Assembly: GCF_049274025.1 (NCBI RefSeq)
Contig: NZ_JBASRV010000077.1
DNA: 64,000 nucleotides
Direction: 5' to 3' (one strand)
DNA from: Miniphocaeibacter sp012841535
GTDB taxonomy: Bacteria > Bacillota > Clostridia > Tissierellales > Peptoniphilaceae
The stretch's first letter is position 1. Each line of letters begins with the position of its first letter. Under the pieces are notes generated by a model, which had not been told where the DNA came from, did no database searches, and saw only the letters and a list, made by a program, of their open reading frames with translations. A program made the translations under genes and the position numbers. Positions 32,445 to 40,931 of the stretch are shown here, piece after piece.

Positions 32445-33809
32445 ATGAATATAATAATCGTTGGAGCAGGTAAGGTCGGCGAATATTTAAGTGAGGATTT
32501 GTCTAAAGAAGGATATGATATAACTCTAATTGAAAAGGACAAGGAAGTACTAGATAGAATTTTAGAGTATAATGATATTTTAGGTATAGCAGGAGATGGA
32601 GCTGATACCTATATTTTAGAAGAGGCTGGAATAGACAGGTGCGATATTTTTATTGCTGTAACAAATCAAGATGAGTTAAATATGGTAGCCTGTGTTATGG
32701 CAAAAAAATTAGGAGCAAAATATACAATATCTAGAGTTAGAAATCCTGAATATTCAAATCATGTTGATTTTATGAGTGAAACAATGGACATAGACTTAAT
32801 GATTAACCCTGAACTTGAAACAGCTAGGGAAATTGTTAGAATATTAAGTTTTTCAGATGTTTTAGATGTAGAAGAATTTGCTCATGGTAAAGTAATGTTA
32901 ATATCTTTTAAGTTAAGGGATAAGAATATATTAAACAACATGTCCTTGTTGGAAATTCAAAATAAAATAAATAAGAATATTTTAGTTTGTTCGGTTCTTA
33001 GAAATGAAGAAGTGTATATTCCTAATGGTGAATTTGTATTAAAAAAAGATGATATTATTTATGTGTTAGGTGAAAGGGATGCCTTAACGGAATTTTTTAA
33101 ATTTATAGGCAACATTAAGAAAAATAAAAATATTATGATAATTGGTGGAGGAAGAATTTCCTTCTACTTAATTAGCAGATTATTAAAGCAAAATTACAAT
33201 GTAAAGGTAATTGAAAGAAAAAAGGATATTGCAGACTACCTAAGCTTTACTTTTCCAGATGCTGATATAATAAGAGAAGATGGTACAAATCAAGATATAT
33301 TAGAAGAAGAGCGAATTGAAAATTTTGATACTTTTATTTCCATGACAGGTATAGATGAGGAAAATATAATAGCATCTATTTTTGCCAACCAAAAGGGAGT
33401 AAAACAAACTATTACAAAGGTAGATAGGACTAGAATTTTAAATATAATAGACCTAGAGGAAATAGGCACAACAATTTCTCCAAAAAAGGTTATATCTGAT
33501 AAAATAGTACAATTTATTAGGACGAATATAAAATTTACAAATTCTAGAATAGAAGCCTTTCACAGAATAGCAAATGATAAAGTCGAAGCTATAGAATTTG
33601 AAATACAATCAAATAATGCAGTATGTAATATTCCTTTAAAGGATTTAAATATAAAAAAGAATACACTGGTATCTTTTATAATTAGGGATAGGGAAGTTAT
33701 TATTCCCTATGGAAATGATGTTATAAAGCCAGGAGATAAGGTGGTAATTATTACACTTAATAAATCATTTAAAGTAATAGAGGATATTATTGACTCTAGT
33801 ATTGTATAA
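32445..33809 (+). CDS. trkA: Trk/Ktr potassium uptake regulatory subunit TrkA
   Basis: A 454-residue peripheral regulatory subunit with two RCK units, each with an N-terminal Rossmann domain and a C-terminal TrkA_C domain. NAD-binding starts are IIVGAGKVGEYLS (residue 3 on) and IMIIGGGRISFYLIS (about 229 on), and the TrkA_C domains are near 140-215 and 365-450. It gates the TrkH channel encoded next. RBS GGAGG. The partner gene is frameshifted, so function of the pair is in doubt. Confidence 0.93.
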   Translation: MNIIIVGAGKVGEYLSEDLSKEGYDITLIEKDKEVLDRILEYNDILGIAGDGADTYILEEAGIDRCDIFIAVTNQDELNMVACVMAKKLGAKYTISRVRNPEYSNHVDFMSETMDIDLMINPELETAREIVRILSFSDVLDVEEFAHGKVMLISFKLRDKNILNNMSLLEIQNKINKNILVCSVLRNEEVYIPNGEFVLKKDDIIYVLGERDALTEFFKFIGNIKKNKNIMIIGGGRISFYLISRLLKQNYNVKVIERKKDIADYLSFTFPDADIIREDGTNQDILEEERIENFDTFISMTGIDEENIIASIFANQKGVKQTITKVDRTRILNIIDLEEIGTTISPKKVISDKIVQFIRTNIKFTNSRIEAFHRIANDKVEAIEFEIQSNNAVCNIPLKDLNIKKNTLVSFIIRDREVIIPYGNDVIKPGDKVVIITLNKSFKVIEDIIDSSIV

Positions 33810-33844
33810 TATGATTTATATTGTGTAAAAAACGTGGAGAATTT

Positions 33845-35292
33845 ATGAATTATAGAATATTAGGTTATATTTTAGGACAAATAATAAAAATTGAAGGTAT
33901 TTTAATGGCATTACCATTAATTGTTAGTATAATCTTCAAAGAAGAGTTAAATTATCAGTTAGCTTATTTTATTCCTATGATAGTAATGATAATATTAGGA
34001 ACTATTTTATCTAAAAAATGCAAAAAAACAGATAGGTTTTATACAAAGGAAGGAATTGTAATTGCAGCCTTAGGCTGGCTAATAGTTTCTATTTTAGGAG
34101 CTGTTCCCTTGTTTTTGTCTGGCGATATACCAAATTTTATAGATGCATTTTTTGAGTCGGTAAGTGGTTTTACTACAACTGGTTCAAGTATTATTACGAA
34201 TTTAGATGTAATTTCCAAATCCAACTTATTTTGGAGATCTTTTTCCCACCTAATTGGTGGTATGGGAATTTTGGTATTTGCTCTAGCTATACTTCCTAGA
34301 GAAAACAGTCAGTCGTCATTAATTATGAAGGCAGAAGTACCAGGTCCAATATTTGGTAAGGTAGTTGCAAAAGCTAGAGATAGTGCAAGGGTACTGTATA
34401 TTATTTATTTTGCAATGACCTTTGTCCTGGTTATTTTGCTGTTATTAGGTGGAGTAAAGTTTTTGACTCCCTGCTATATGCCTTTGGAACAGCTGGAACT
34501 GGTGGATTTGGTATTTCAAATGCAGGAATAGCCCAGTATAATAGTGCATATATAGAAATGGTTTTATCTATAGGAATGATAGTATTTGGAGTAAATTTTA
34601 ATATCTATCATCTTATTATTGTAGGTTCAGTAAGAGAAGCTTTAGATAATGAGGAATTAAAATGGTATTTAGGTATTATTGGTTGCTCTATTATGTTAAT
34701 TTTCTTAAACATATATGAAAATTATGATACAATATTTGAGGCCCTAAGAAATATTTTATTTACAGTTTCTTCAACAATTACTACTACAGGGTTTACAATA
34801 GTTGATTATGATAAGTGGCCTTTATTTTCAAAAATAATAATTTTATTTTTAACCTTTATTGGAGGATGTGCAGGTTCAACAGCAGGAGGATTAAAAATTT
34901 TCAGAGTAGTTGTTTACATAAAATCAAGTTTTGCACAATTTGCAAAATCTGCAAATCCAAATAGGGTTAAATTAGTTAGAATTAACAAAAGAAGACTTAG
35001 TGATGATGCTAAAGAAAATATTTTAAATTACTTAGCTGTGTATATATTGGTTTTTTTAATTATTTTATTTATTGTAAGTTTATCTTTTGATGATTTTTTA
35101 ACATCATTTAGTGCCGTTGCAACTACTTTTAATAATGTAGGACCAGGTTTGGGAAAAGTAGGACCAACATTGAATTTTGCTAATGTTAGTTATTTTAATA
35201 AATTTGTTTTATCAATGAGTATGTTAGCAGGAAGACTTGAAATAATACCAATTCTAGTGTTGTTTTCACCTAGAACTTGGAAAAAAATATAG
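33845..35292 (+). pseudogene. trkH: Potassium uptake channel subunit TrkH, interrupted by a frameshift
   Basis: Two consecutive frames together make one complete TrkH. The first part (ATG at 33845, RBS GTGGAGA) carries SVSGFTTTGSSI, the first selectivity-filter loop, and FSHLIGGMGILVFALAILPRENSQ. After the T-run at 34460-34464 the protein continues only in another frame as DSLLYAFGTAGTGGFGISNAG up to the C-terminal part, which contains TTTGFTIVDYDKW and CAGSTAGGLKIFR and ends EIIPILVLFSPRTW. Adding one T (T5 to T6) restores the frame. This is a real mutation, a phase-variable tract or a base-calling error. The downstream part from 34558 could be made separately but has no RBS. Confidence 0.88.
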
Positions 35293-35300
35293 GGGGATTT

Positions 35301-35819
35301 ATGAATATATCCGATAAAATCAGAGTAATAGAAGATTTTCCTAGAAAGGGAATTAGTTTTAAAGATATTACAACATTAATAAAGGATGGAGAAGCTTTTA
35401 AATATGTTGTTAATACTATGGCAGATAATTTAAGGGATAAAAATATAAAATACATTGCTGCACCGGAAGCAAGAGGTTTTATTTTAGGCTCTGCAGTTGC
35501 ATATGCCTTAGGTATTGGTTTTATTCCAATAAGAAAACCTGGAAAACTACCAGGAGAAACAATTAGCTTTGAATATGATTTAGAGTATGGGAAAGATGAA
35601 TTAGTAATGCATTCAGATGCTATAGATATAGGGGAGAGAGTTGCAATAGTAGATGATTTACTAGCTACTGGAGGAACAGCTAATGCACTGGCTAAAATAG
35701 TTGAAAAAGCTGGTGGAATAGTAGTGGGAATGGAGTTTTTAATAGAACTAGAAGACTTAAAAGGTAGAGAAATAAATAGTGAATACGATATTAAGGCTCT
35801 TGTTAAATATAATAGTTAA
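35301..35819 (+). CDS. apt: Adenine phosphoribosyltransferase
   Basis: A 172-residue purine-salvage enzyme that makes AMP from adenine and PRPP. IRVIEDFPRKGISFKDITTL (N-terminal hallmark), YIAAPEARGFILG and the PRPP motif VAIVDDLLATGGTA are intact. The start is ATG at 35301 with AGGGGGA upstream; a frame eight codons longer overlaps the trkH 3' end and lacks an RBS. It is followed by a strong terminator. Confidence 0.95.
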   Translation: MNISDKIRVIEDFPRKGISFKDITTLIKDGEAFKYVVNTMADNLRDKNIKYIAAPEARGFILGSAVAYALGIGFIPIRKPGKLPGETISFEYDLEYGKDELVMHSDAIDIGERVAIVDDLLATGGTANALAKIVEKAGGIVVGMEFLIELEDLKGREINSEYDIKALVKYNS

Positions 35820-35822
35820 ATT

Positions 35823-35864
35823 AAAAAGCATTTAGATTTTAAGTTGTAAATCTAAATGCTTTTT
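35823..35864. terminator. Bidirectional terminator between apt and pncB
   Basis: A 17-bp perfect inverted repeat (AAAAAGCATTTAGATTT and its complement) with an 8-nt loop and T-runs on both strands. Confidence 0.88.
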
Positions 35865-35868
35865 ATAA

Positions 35869-37314
35869 TTATCTATTTTGTAGTAAAGTATTTTTTAAAT
35901 TCCATAGTTTTAAAGATAGGTCAACAATATATAGATGAGGATAGTCAAACCTTTTAATTTCATCCCAAAATGAATTTAGTTCCGATTTCCTATAATTGGA
36001 AATCTCATCTAATTTTGGTAGATTATAAACTAATTTTCCATTTTTAAAAATAGGAAGCAGTAATTTTTTCACTGAAAAGTTTTCAATGGTTTTTCTTTTC
36101 CAAGTATGAACTGGATGGAAAATCTCCAAAGGTTTACTTGTATCAATTTCCTCGTCAAATAAACAAATTAAATCAGCCTCAGCTTTTTTTGTTACATTAT
36201 CATAAAGTCTATATATTTGTTTAAATCCTGGAGTAGTAATTTTTTCTACGTTTTCACTGATTTTAATTTTAGGTATAATTTCGTTATTTTTTTCAATTGC
36301 AACTAATTTATATACACCACCAAAAACAGGACTGGATTTAGATGTAATAAGTCTTTCGCCAACACCAAAGGAGTCTACCTTTGCTCCTTGATTAATTAAG
36401 GCTTTAATTTTAAACTCATCTAAAGAACTAGATGCAACTATTTGGCAATCCTCGTAACCTGCTTCGTCAAGCATAATTCTTGCTTGTTTTGAAAGATAGG
36501 CAATATCACCACTATCTAGACGTATTCCCTTAGGTCTTTTTCCTAAAGGTTTCAAAACTTCATCAAAGACCTTTATAGCATTGGGAACTCCTTCTTTTAG
36601 AGTATTATATGTATCTACTAATAGGGTTGTGTCATCAGGGAAAGTTTCAGCATATGCTTTAAAGGCCTCATATTCATTTTCAAACATCATTACCCAGGAG
36701 TGAGCCATTGTACCTAAAGCAGGAACGCCAAATATTTTATCAGTTAAGGTATTTGAACTACCATTAACACCACCAATATAGGCTGCTCTAGCACCAAGTG
36801 TAGCAGCATCTGCACCTTGTGCTCTTCTAGCACCAAACTCCATTACAGATCTTCCGTTTGCCGCTCTAACGATTCTATTGGCTTTAGTAGCTATTAAAGT
36901 TTGATGATTTATACATAATAAAGCCATTGTTTCTATTAGTTGAGCTTGTACAGCCGGTGCTCTAACTGTTACTAAAGGTTCATTTGGGAAAGCAATAGAA
37001 CCTTCAGGCATTGCCCAAATATCTCCTTCAAATTTAAAATCTTTTAGGTAGTCTATAAATTTTTGAGAAAAAATATTTTTGTTTTTAAAATATTCAATGT
37101 CTTCATTTGAGAACTTTAGATTTTCAATATAGCTAATTAATTGCTCTAGTCCTGCTAATATTACAAAACCACCATTATCTGGAACGTCTCTAAAATATAA
37201 ATCAAAATATGTAATAGTATCTTCTTTATTTTTTTCTAAGTATCCATTAGCCATAGTAAATTCATAAAAATCGGCTAACATTGCAAGATTGTATTCATCT
37301 TTCCAGTTTATCAA
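35869..37314 (-). CDS. pncB: Nicotinate phosphoribosyltransferase
   Basis: A 481-residue NAD-salvage enzyme converting nicotinate and PRPP to nicotinate mononucleotide. MLADFYEFTMANGYL, VMEFGARRAQGADAATLGARAAYIGG (split across two conserved strands, with the catalytic His region nearby), GTMAHSWVM and IRLDSGDIAYLSKQ are diagnostic. The start is TTG at 37314, where the minus strand carries AAGGAGG 8 bp upstream. The 67-codon longer frame would run through the divergent copper promoter and is rejected. It is divergent from copA. Confidence 0.92.
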   Translation of the reverse strand: MINWKDEYNLAMLADFYEFTMANGYLEKNKEDTITYFDLYFRDVPDNGGFVILAGLEQLISYIENLKFSNEDIEYFKNKNIFSQKFIDYLKDFKFEGDIWAMPEGSIAFPNEPLVTVRAPAVQAQLIETMALLCINHQTLIATKANRIVRAANGRSVMEFGARRAQGADAATLGARAAYIGGVNGSSNTLTDKIFGVPALGTMAHSWVMMFENEYEAFKAYAETFPDDTTLLVDTYNTLKEGVPNAIKVFDEVLKPLGKRPKGIRLDSGDIAYLSKQARIMLDEAGYEDCQIVASSSLDEFKIKALINQGAKVDSFGVGERLITSKSSPVFGGVYKLVAIEKNNEIIPKIKISENVEKITTPGFKQIYRLYDNVTKKAEADLICLFDEEIDTSKPLEIFHPVHTWKRKTIENFSVKKLLLPIFKNGKLVYNLPKLDEISNYRKSELNSFWDEIKRFDYPHLYIVDLSLKLWNLKNTLLQNR

Positions 37315-37404
37315 AATTACTCCTCCTTCAGAAGTTATATTTACAAGTATATACACTATGATTATAAAGGATTTTGTAAAAATATGAAAGAAGACATATT
37401 TGTA

Positions 37405-37460
37405 TTGACAACAATTATCAATGGATTTATAATTATAATATACCCATAGGGGGTATATTA
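37405..37460 (+). promoter_or_regulatory. copA promoter with CsoR operator
   Basis: Perfect TTGACA (37405-37410), 17 bp, TATAAT (37428-37433). A 10-bp inverted repeat TAATATACCC-ATAGG-GGGTATATTA (37436-37460) covers the start site. TACCC...GGGTA dyads with G-tracts are the known operator type of the Cu(I) sensor CsoR, which is encoded at the end of the same operon, so autoregulation is expected. Confidence 0.85.
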
Positions 37461-37473
37461 TATAGGAGGTCTT

Positions 37474-39825
37474 ATGAGAAGTATAAATATAAAAATCAAT
37501 GGAATGACTTGACAATCATGCTCCTCTAGGGTAGAGAAGGTATTGTCAAAAATTAAAGGTGTATCAAACATTAACGTTAATTCCGTTACCGGAATAGGAA
37601 CTATGAATATAGATGAAGATGTTAATGTAAAGGATATTATAGAAAAAATAGAATCCATAGGCTTTGAAGTTCCGGATGAAACCATAAAATTAAATATAGA
37701 GGGAATGACCTGTGAAGCATGTTCAAAAAGAATAGAGAAGGTTTTGTCGAAGCTTCCAATAGAAGAAGCTGTTATTAACTCTTTACAAAATATGGGTACA
37801 GTAAGATTTAAAAATGGTTTTGTAACTGAGGACGAAATAATAAAGGCTGTGGAAAAAGCAGGCTTTAAAGCTAAAGTTATAAGTGAAGATGATAATATTG
37901 TAAGTAATGATGAAAAAGAATTGAAGGAATTAAAAAGGGATTTAATTATTTCTGCAATATTTACAATTCCTTTATTCTCTGCAATGTTTTTCCATATGGC
38001 AGGAATTCATATAATTTTAAATGAAGGATGGTTCCAATTTATTCTTGCAACACCGGTACAATTTTTTATTGGTGGAAGATTTTATAAGGCTGCCTATAAT
38101 TCCTTAAGAGGTGGCGGAGCCAATATGGATGTACTTATAACAATGGGAACTTCAGCTGCTTACTTTTATTCTGTTTATCATGTAATAATTGGTTCTTCAG
38201 AACTTTATTTTGAGTCAAGTGCTGTAATTATTACATTGATTTTATTAGGTAAATATTTTGAAAAAAGAGCTAAAACCAGAACAACAGATGCAATTAATAA
38301 ATTACTTGAATTACAGGCAAAAACCGCCGTTGTTGAGAGAAATGGAGAGGAAATAGAAATACCTGTAGAAGAGGTTGTAATAGATGATATTATATTAGTA
38401 AAACCAGGTGAAAAAATACCAGTTGATGGAACAATAGTTTTCGGTAATACAAATATAGATGAATCTATGATTACTGGGGAGTCTATCCCTGTTGAAAAAA
38501 CAGTTGATGATGAAGTAATTGGTGCAACAATAAATAAAAATGGTTTTATAAAATTCAAGGCTACTAAAATTGGTAAAGATACAATGCTAGCACAAATTAT
38601 AAAATTAGTAGAGGATGCTCAAGGGCATAAAGCTCCTGTACAAAGGCTGGCAGATAAAATATCCGGTATATTTGTTCCTTCAGTTATAGTAATAGCCCTA
38701 ATTACCTTTATATTGACATACTTTACAAAGGGTAGTTTTGATAATGCTATTATGAATGCAGTAGCAGTCTTAGTTATAGCTTGTCCATGTTCTTTAGGAC
38801 TAGCAACACCTACGGCAATTATGGTTGGAACAGGAAAAGGTGCTGAATTAGGAATTTTAATAAAATCTGGCGAATATTTGGAAAAAGCTTATGAAATGAA
38901 TGCAATAGTATTTGATAAAACAGGTACTATAACAGAAGGAAAACCTTCAGTAGTCGAAATAAAAAATTATAATATAGTTTCAGAAAATAAATTGATTTCA
39001 ATAGCAGCATCATTAGAAAAAATAAGTGAACATCCATTAGGAGAAGCTGTAGTAAAATATTCAATAGACAATAATTATAATATAGAAGAAGTAACAGACT
39101 TTAATTCAATTACAGGAAAGGGAATTGAAGGTAAAATCGACAATAAAAAATATTATATTGGAAGTAAAAAGCTTTTAAATGAAAAAAATATTATATATGA
39201 TGAAGAAGATATTAATAATTTCCAAGAAAAAGGTCAAACTCCCTTGTTAATATCTGACGAAAAAAATCTTTTAGGTATTATTTCAGTTGCAGATGAAGTA
39301 AAACCTACATCGAAAGAAGCAATAGATGAGCTTGGAGAAATGGGTGTAGACGTTTATATGATTACTGGGGACAGTAAAAGAACAGCTAATGCAATTGGAA
39401 AAAATATTGGAATTAAAAATATATTAGCAGAGGTTTTACCAAACGAAAAGGCTGAAAAAGTAAAAGAAATTAAGAAAGAAGGAAAAATCGTTGGTATGGT
39501 AGGAGATGGCATAAACGACGCTCCTGCATTAGTTGAAAGTGATATAGGATTTGCTATAGGAACAGGCACGGATATTGCCATAGAAGCATCTGATATTACA
39601 ATAATAAATGGTGATTTACGTTCAGTAGTAACTAGTATAAAATTAAGTAAAAGAACTATGAGAACTATAAAACAAAACTTGTTCTGGGCGTTTTTCTACA
39701 ACGCAATAGGAATACCAATAGCAGCTCTTGGATTTTTAGACCCAATGATAGCTGGAGCAGCAATGGCATTTAGTTCTGTTTCTGTAGTTTCAAATTCATT
39801 AAGACTTAAAAATTTTAAAAAATAA
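37474..39825 (+). CDS. copA: Copper-exporting P-type ATPase with in-frame UGA at the first metal-binding Cys (candidate selenoprotein)
   Basis: P1B-type ATPase exporting Cu(I) across the cytoplasmic membrane, 783 residues if UGA is decoded. ATG 37474 has AGGAGGT upstream. HMA domain 1 reads GMT-UGA(37510-37512, codon 13)-QSC-SSRVEKVLSKIKGV, with UGA exactly where Cys is expected in GMTCxxC. HMA domain 2 is intact (GMTCEAC, about 77-83). The transport CPC is at 437-439, DKTGT at 481, then TGDSKRTA and GDGINDAPAL. The sequence before the UGA is fully HMA-like and in frame, so an upstream coding start is well supported. If the UGA is a stop, a shorter protein could begin at TTG 37543, which lacks an RBS. 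First gene of copA-copZ-csoR. Confidence 0.9.
37510..37548 (+). promoter_or_regulatory. Candidate bacterial SECIS hairpin starting at the copA UGA
   Basis: The UGA forms the base of a hairpin. The outer stem TGACAAT (37510-37516) pairs with ATTGTCA (37542-37548). After an internal loop, an inner stem CTCTA (37524-37528) pairs with TAGAG (37532-37536) around a GGG loop, with a C-A mismatch and two further pairs below. The loop begins 17 nt after the UGA and has G in the first positions, within the general bacterial SECIS model. The function is inferred. Confidence 0.5.
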
Positions 39826-39837
39826 AAGGAGAAAATA

Positions 39838-40041
39838 ATGAAAAAATTAATAGTAAGAGGAATGACTTGTTCCCATTGTGAAAAATCTGTAAAAGAAGCT
39901 TTAGGAAGTTTAGAAGGAGTTAAAAGTGTAGATGTAGATTTAAACACTAAGGTTGTTGTAGTAGAAGGAGACAACCTAGAAGATGCTGTATTAAAAGATG
40001 CAGTAGAAGATATAGGTTTTGATGTAGATAGTATAGAATAA
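39838..40041 (+). CDS. copZ: Copper chaperone CopZ
   Basis: A 67-residue stand-alone HMA-fold chaperone with the Cu(I) motif GMTCSHC at 9-15 (both Cys present). It delivers copper to the CopA N-terminal domains. It lies 12 bp after copA with AAAGGAG upstream, and its stop overlaps the csoR ATG. Confidence 0.92.
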   Translation: MKKLIVRGMTCSHCEKSVKEALGSLEGVKSVDVDLNTKVVVVEGDNLEDAVLKDAVEDIGFDVDSIE

Positions 40042-40310
40042 TGAAAGAAGGAAAGAAAAAGGCCTTAAAAAAGCTAAGAATAGTTAGGGGACAAATGGAT
40101 GGAGTAATTAAAATGTTGGAAGAGGACCGATACTGTGTCGATATTTCAACCCAATTACTTGCAATAATCGGTCAAATAAGAAAGGCTAACACCGATGTTC
40201 TAGCAGATCATTTAAAAACCTGTGTTACAGATGCAATAAAAAATGATGAAAACGACCGGGATGAAAAAATAAATGAAATAGTAAATATAATAGATAAATA
40301 TGTAAAGTAA
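40041..40310 (+). CDS. csoR: Copper-sensing repressor CsoR
   Basis: An 89-residue four-helix-bundle metal sensor of the CsoR/RcnR family. The Cu(I) ligand set Cys-His-Cys is visible (Cys32 in RYCVDI, His57 and Cys61 in DHLKTC). The N-terminal RGQMDGVIKML is the family hallmark. It probably binds the GC-tract dyad over the copA start site and releases it on Cu(I) binding. Overlaps copZ by 1 bp; last gene of the operon. Confidence 0.92.
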   Translation: MKEGKKKALKKLRIVRGQMDGVIKMLEEDRYCVDISTQLLAIIGQIRKANTDVLADHLKTCVTDAIKNDENDRDEKINEIVNIIDKYVK

Positions 40311-40330
40311 GACTTAGGTCTTACTTTTTT
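40307..40330 (+). terminator. Terminator of the copper operon
   Basis: The stem GTAAGAC / GTCTTAC with loop TTAG is followed by six T. It overlaps the csoR stop codon. Confidence 0.8.
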
Positions 40331-40332
40331 AC

Positions 40333-40360
40333 TTGACAATGTTTTGAGTTGTGATATAAT
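40333..40360 (+). promoter_or_regulatory. Promoter of the carD operon
   Basis: TTGACA (40333-40338), 16 bp, extended -10 TGATATAAT ending at 40360. It starts directly after the csoR terminator. Confidence 0.7.
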
Positions 40361-40418
40361 TTAAATTTTGTTTACCATTTTTAAAATATGTTATATAATG
40401 ATATTGTGAGGTGAAGTT

Positions 40419-40898
40419 ATGTTTGATATAGGTGATAAGATAGTTTACCCTATGCATGGAGCAGGTGTAATTATAGAAAAGGAAAAAAAAGATATTTTAG
40501 GTACTGAAAAAGAATATTTTATACTAAAAATGCCAGTTGGAGATATGAAGATTTCAGTTCCAATAGATAAAATAAATGAAGTTGGTATTAGAAATATTGT
40601 AGACAATGATGTTGTTGAAGATATTTTTAAAATACTATCAGAAGAGCAAGGAGAAATTGTATCTAATTGGAATCAAAGATACAAGGATAATCTTGAAAAA
40701 TTAAGAACTGGTAATTTATATGAGATATCAAAAGTTTTCCGTGACCTGTATATATTAGATAGTGAAAAAGGATTATCTATGGCTGAAAAGAAAATATTGA
40801 ACACTTCAAAAAAAATGTTAATTTCAGAAATCTCCGTTGTTGAAGACGAATTAGCCTCCGAAGTAGAATTTAAGATTTTAAACTCTATTAAAATATAA
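40419..40898 (+). CDS. CarD-family transcriptional regulator
   Basis: A 159-residue RNA-polymerase-binding factor. The N-terminal Tudor-like CarD domain (FDIGDKIVYPMHGAGVI) contacts the polymerase beta subunit, and the C-terminal helical domain (about 65-155, MAEKKILNTSKKMLISEI) contacts promoter DNA. CarD stabilises open complexes at many promoters. RBS GAGGTGA. Followed after 33 bp by a PIN/TRAM gene, the usual Firmicutes order carD-yacL-ispD-ispF. Confidence 0.9.
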   Translation: MFDIGDKIVYPMHGAGVIIEKEKKDILGTEKEYFILKMPVGDMKISVPIDKINEVGIRNIVDNDVVEDIFKILSEEQGEIVSNWNQRYKDNLEKLRTGNLYEISKVFRDLYILDSEKGLSMAEKKILNTSKKMLISEISVVEDELASEVEFKILNSIKI

Positions 40899-40931
40899 TA
40901 ATATTATTATATTTAATAAGGAGGTGAGAAG

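Noticed and set aside
34558..35292. Downstream TrkH part as an independent gene
   Set aside because: No RBS, and it begins in the middle of the conserved TrkH fold. It is the second half of the frameshifted gene.
37315..37515. A 67-codon N-terminal extension of nicotinate phosphoribosyltransferase
   Set aside because: It runs antisense through the copA promoter and operator and has no family similarity. TTG 37314 with AAGGAGG is the better start.
38205..38558. Minus-strand 117-codon frame inside copA
   Set aside because: An antisense shadow of a conserved ATPase region.
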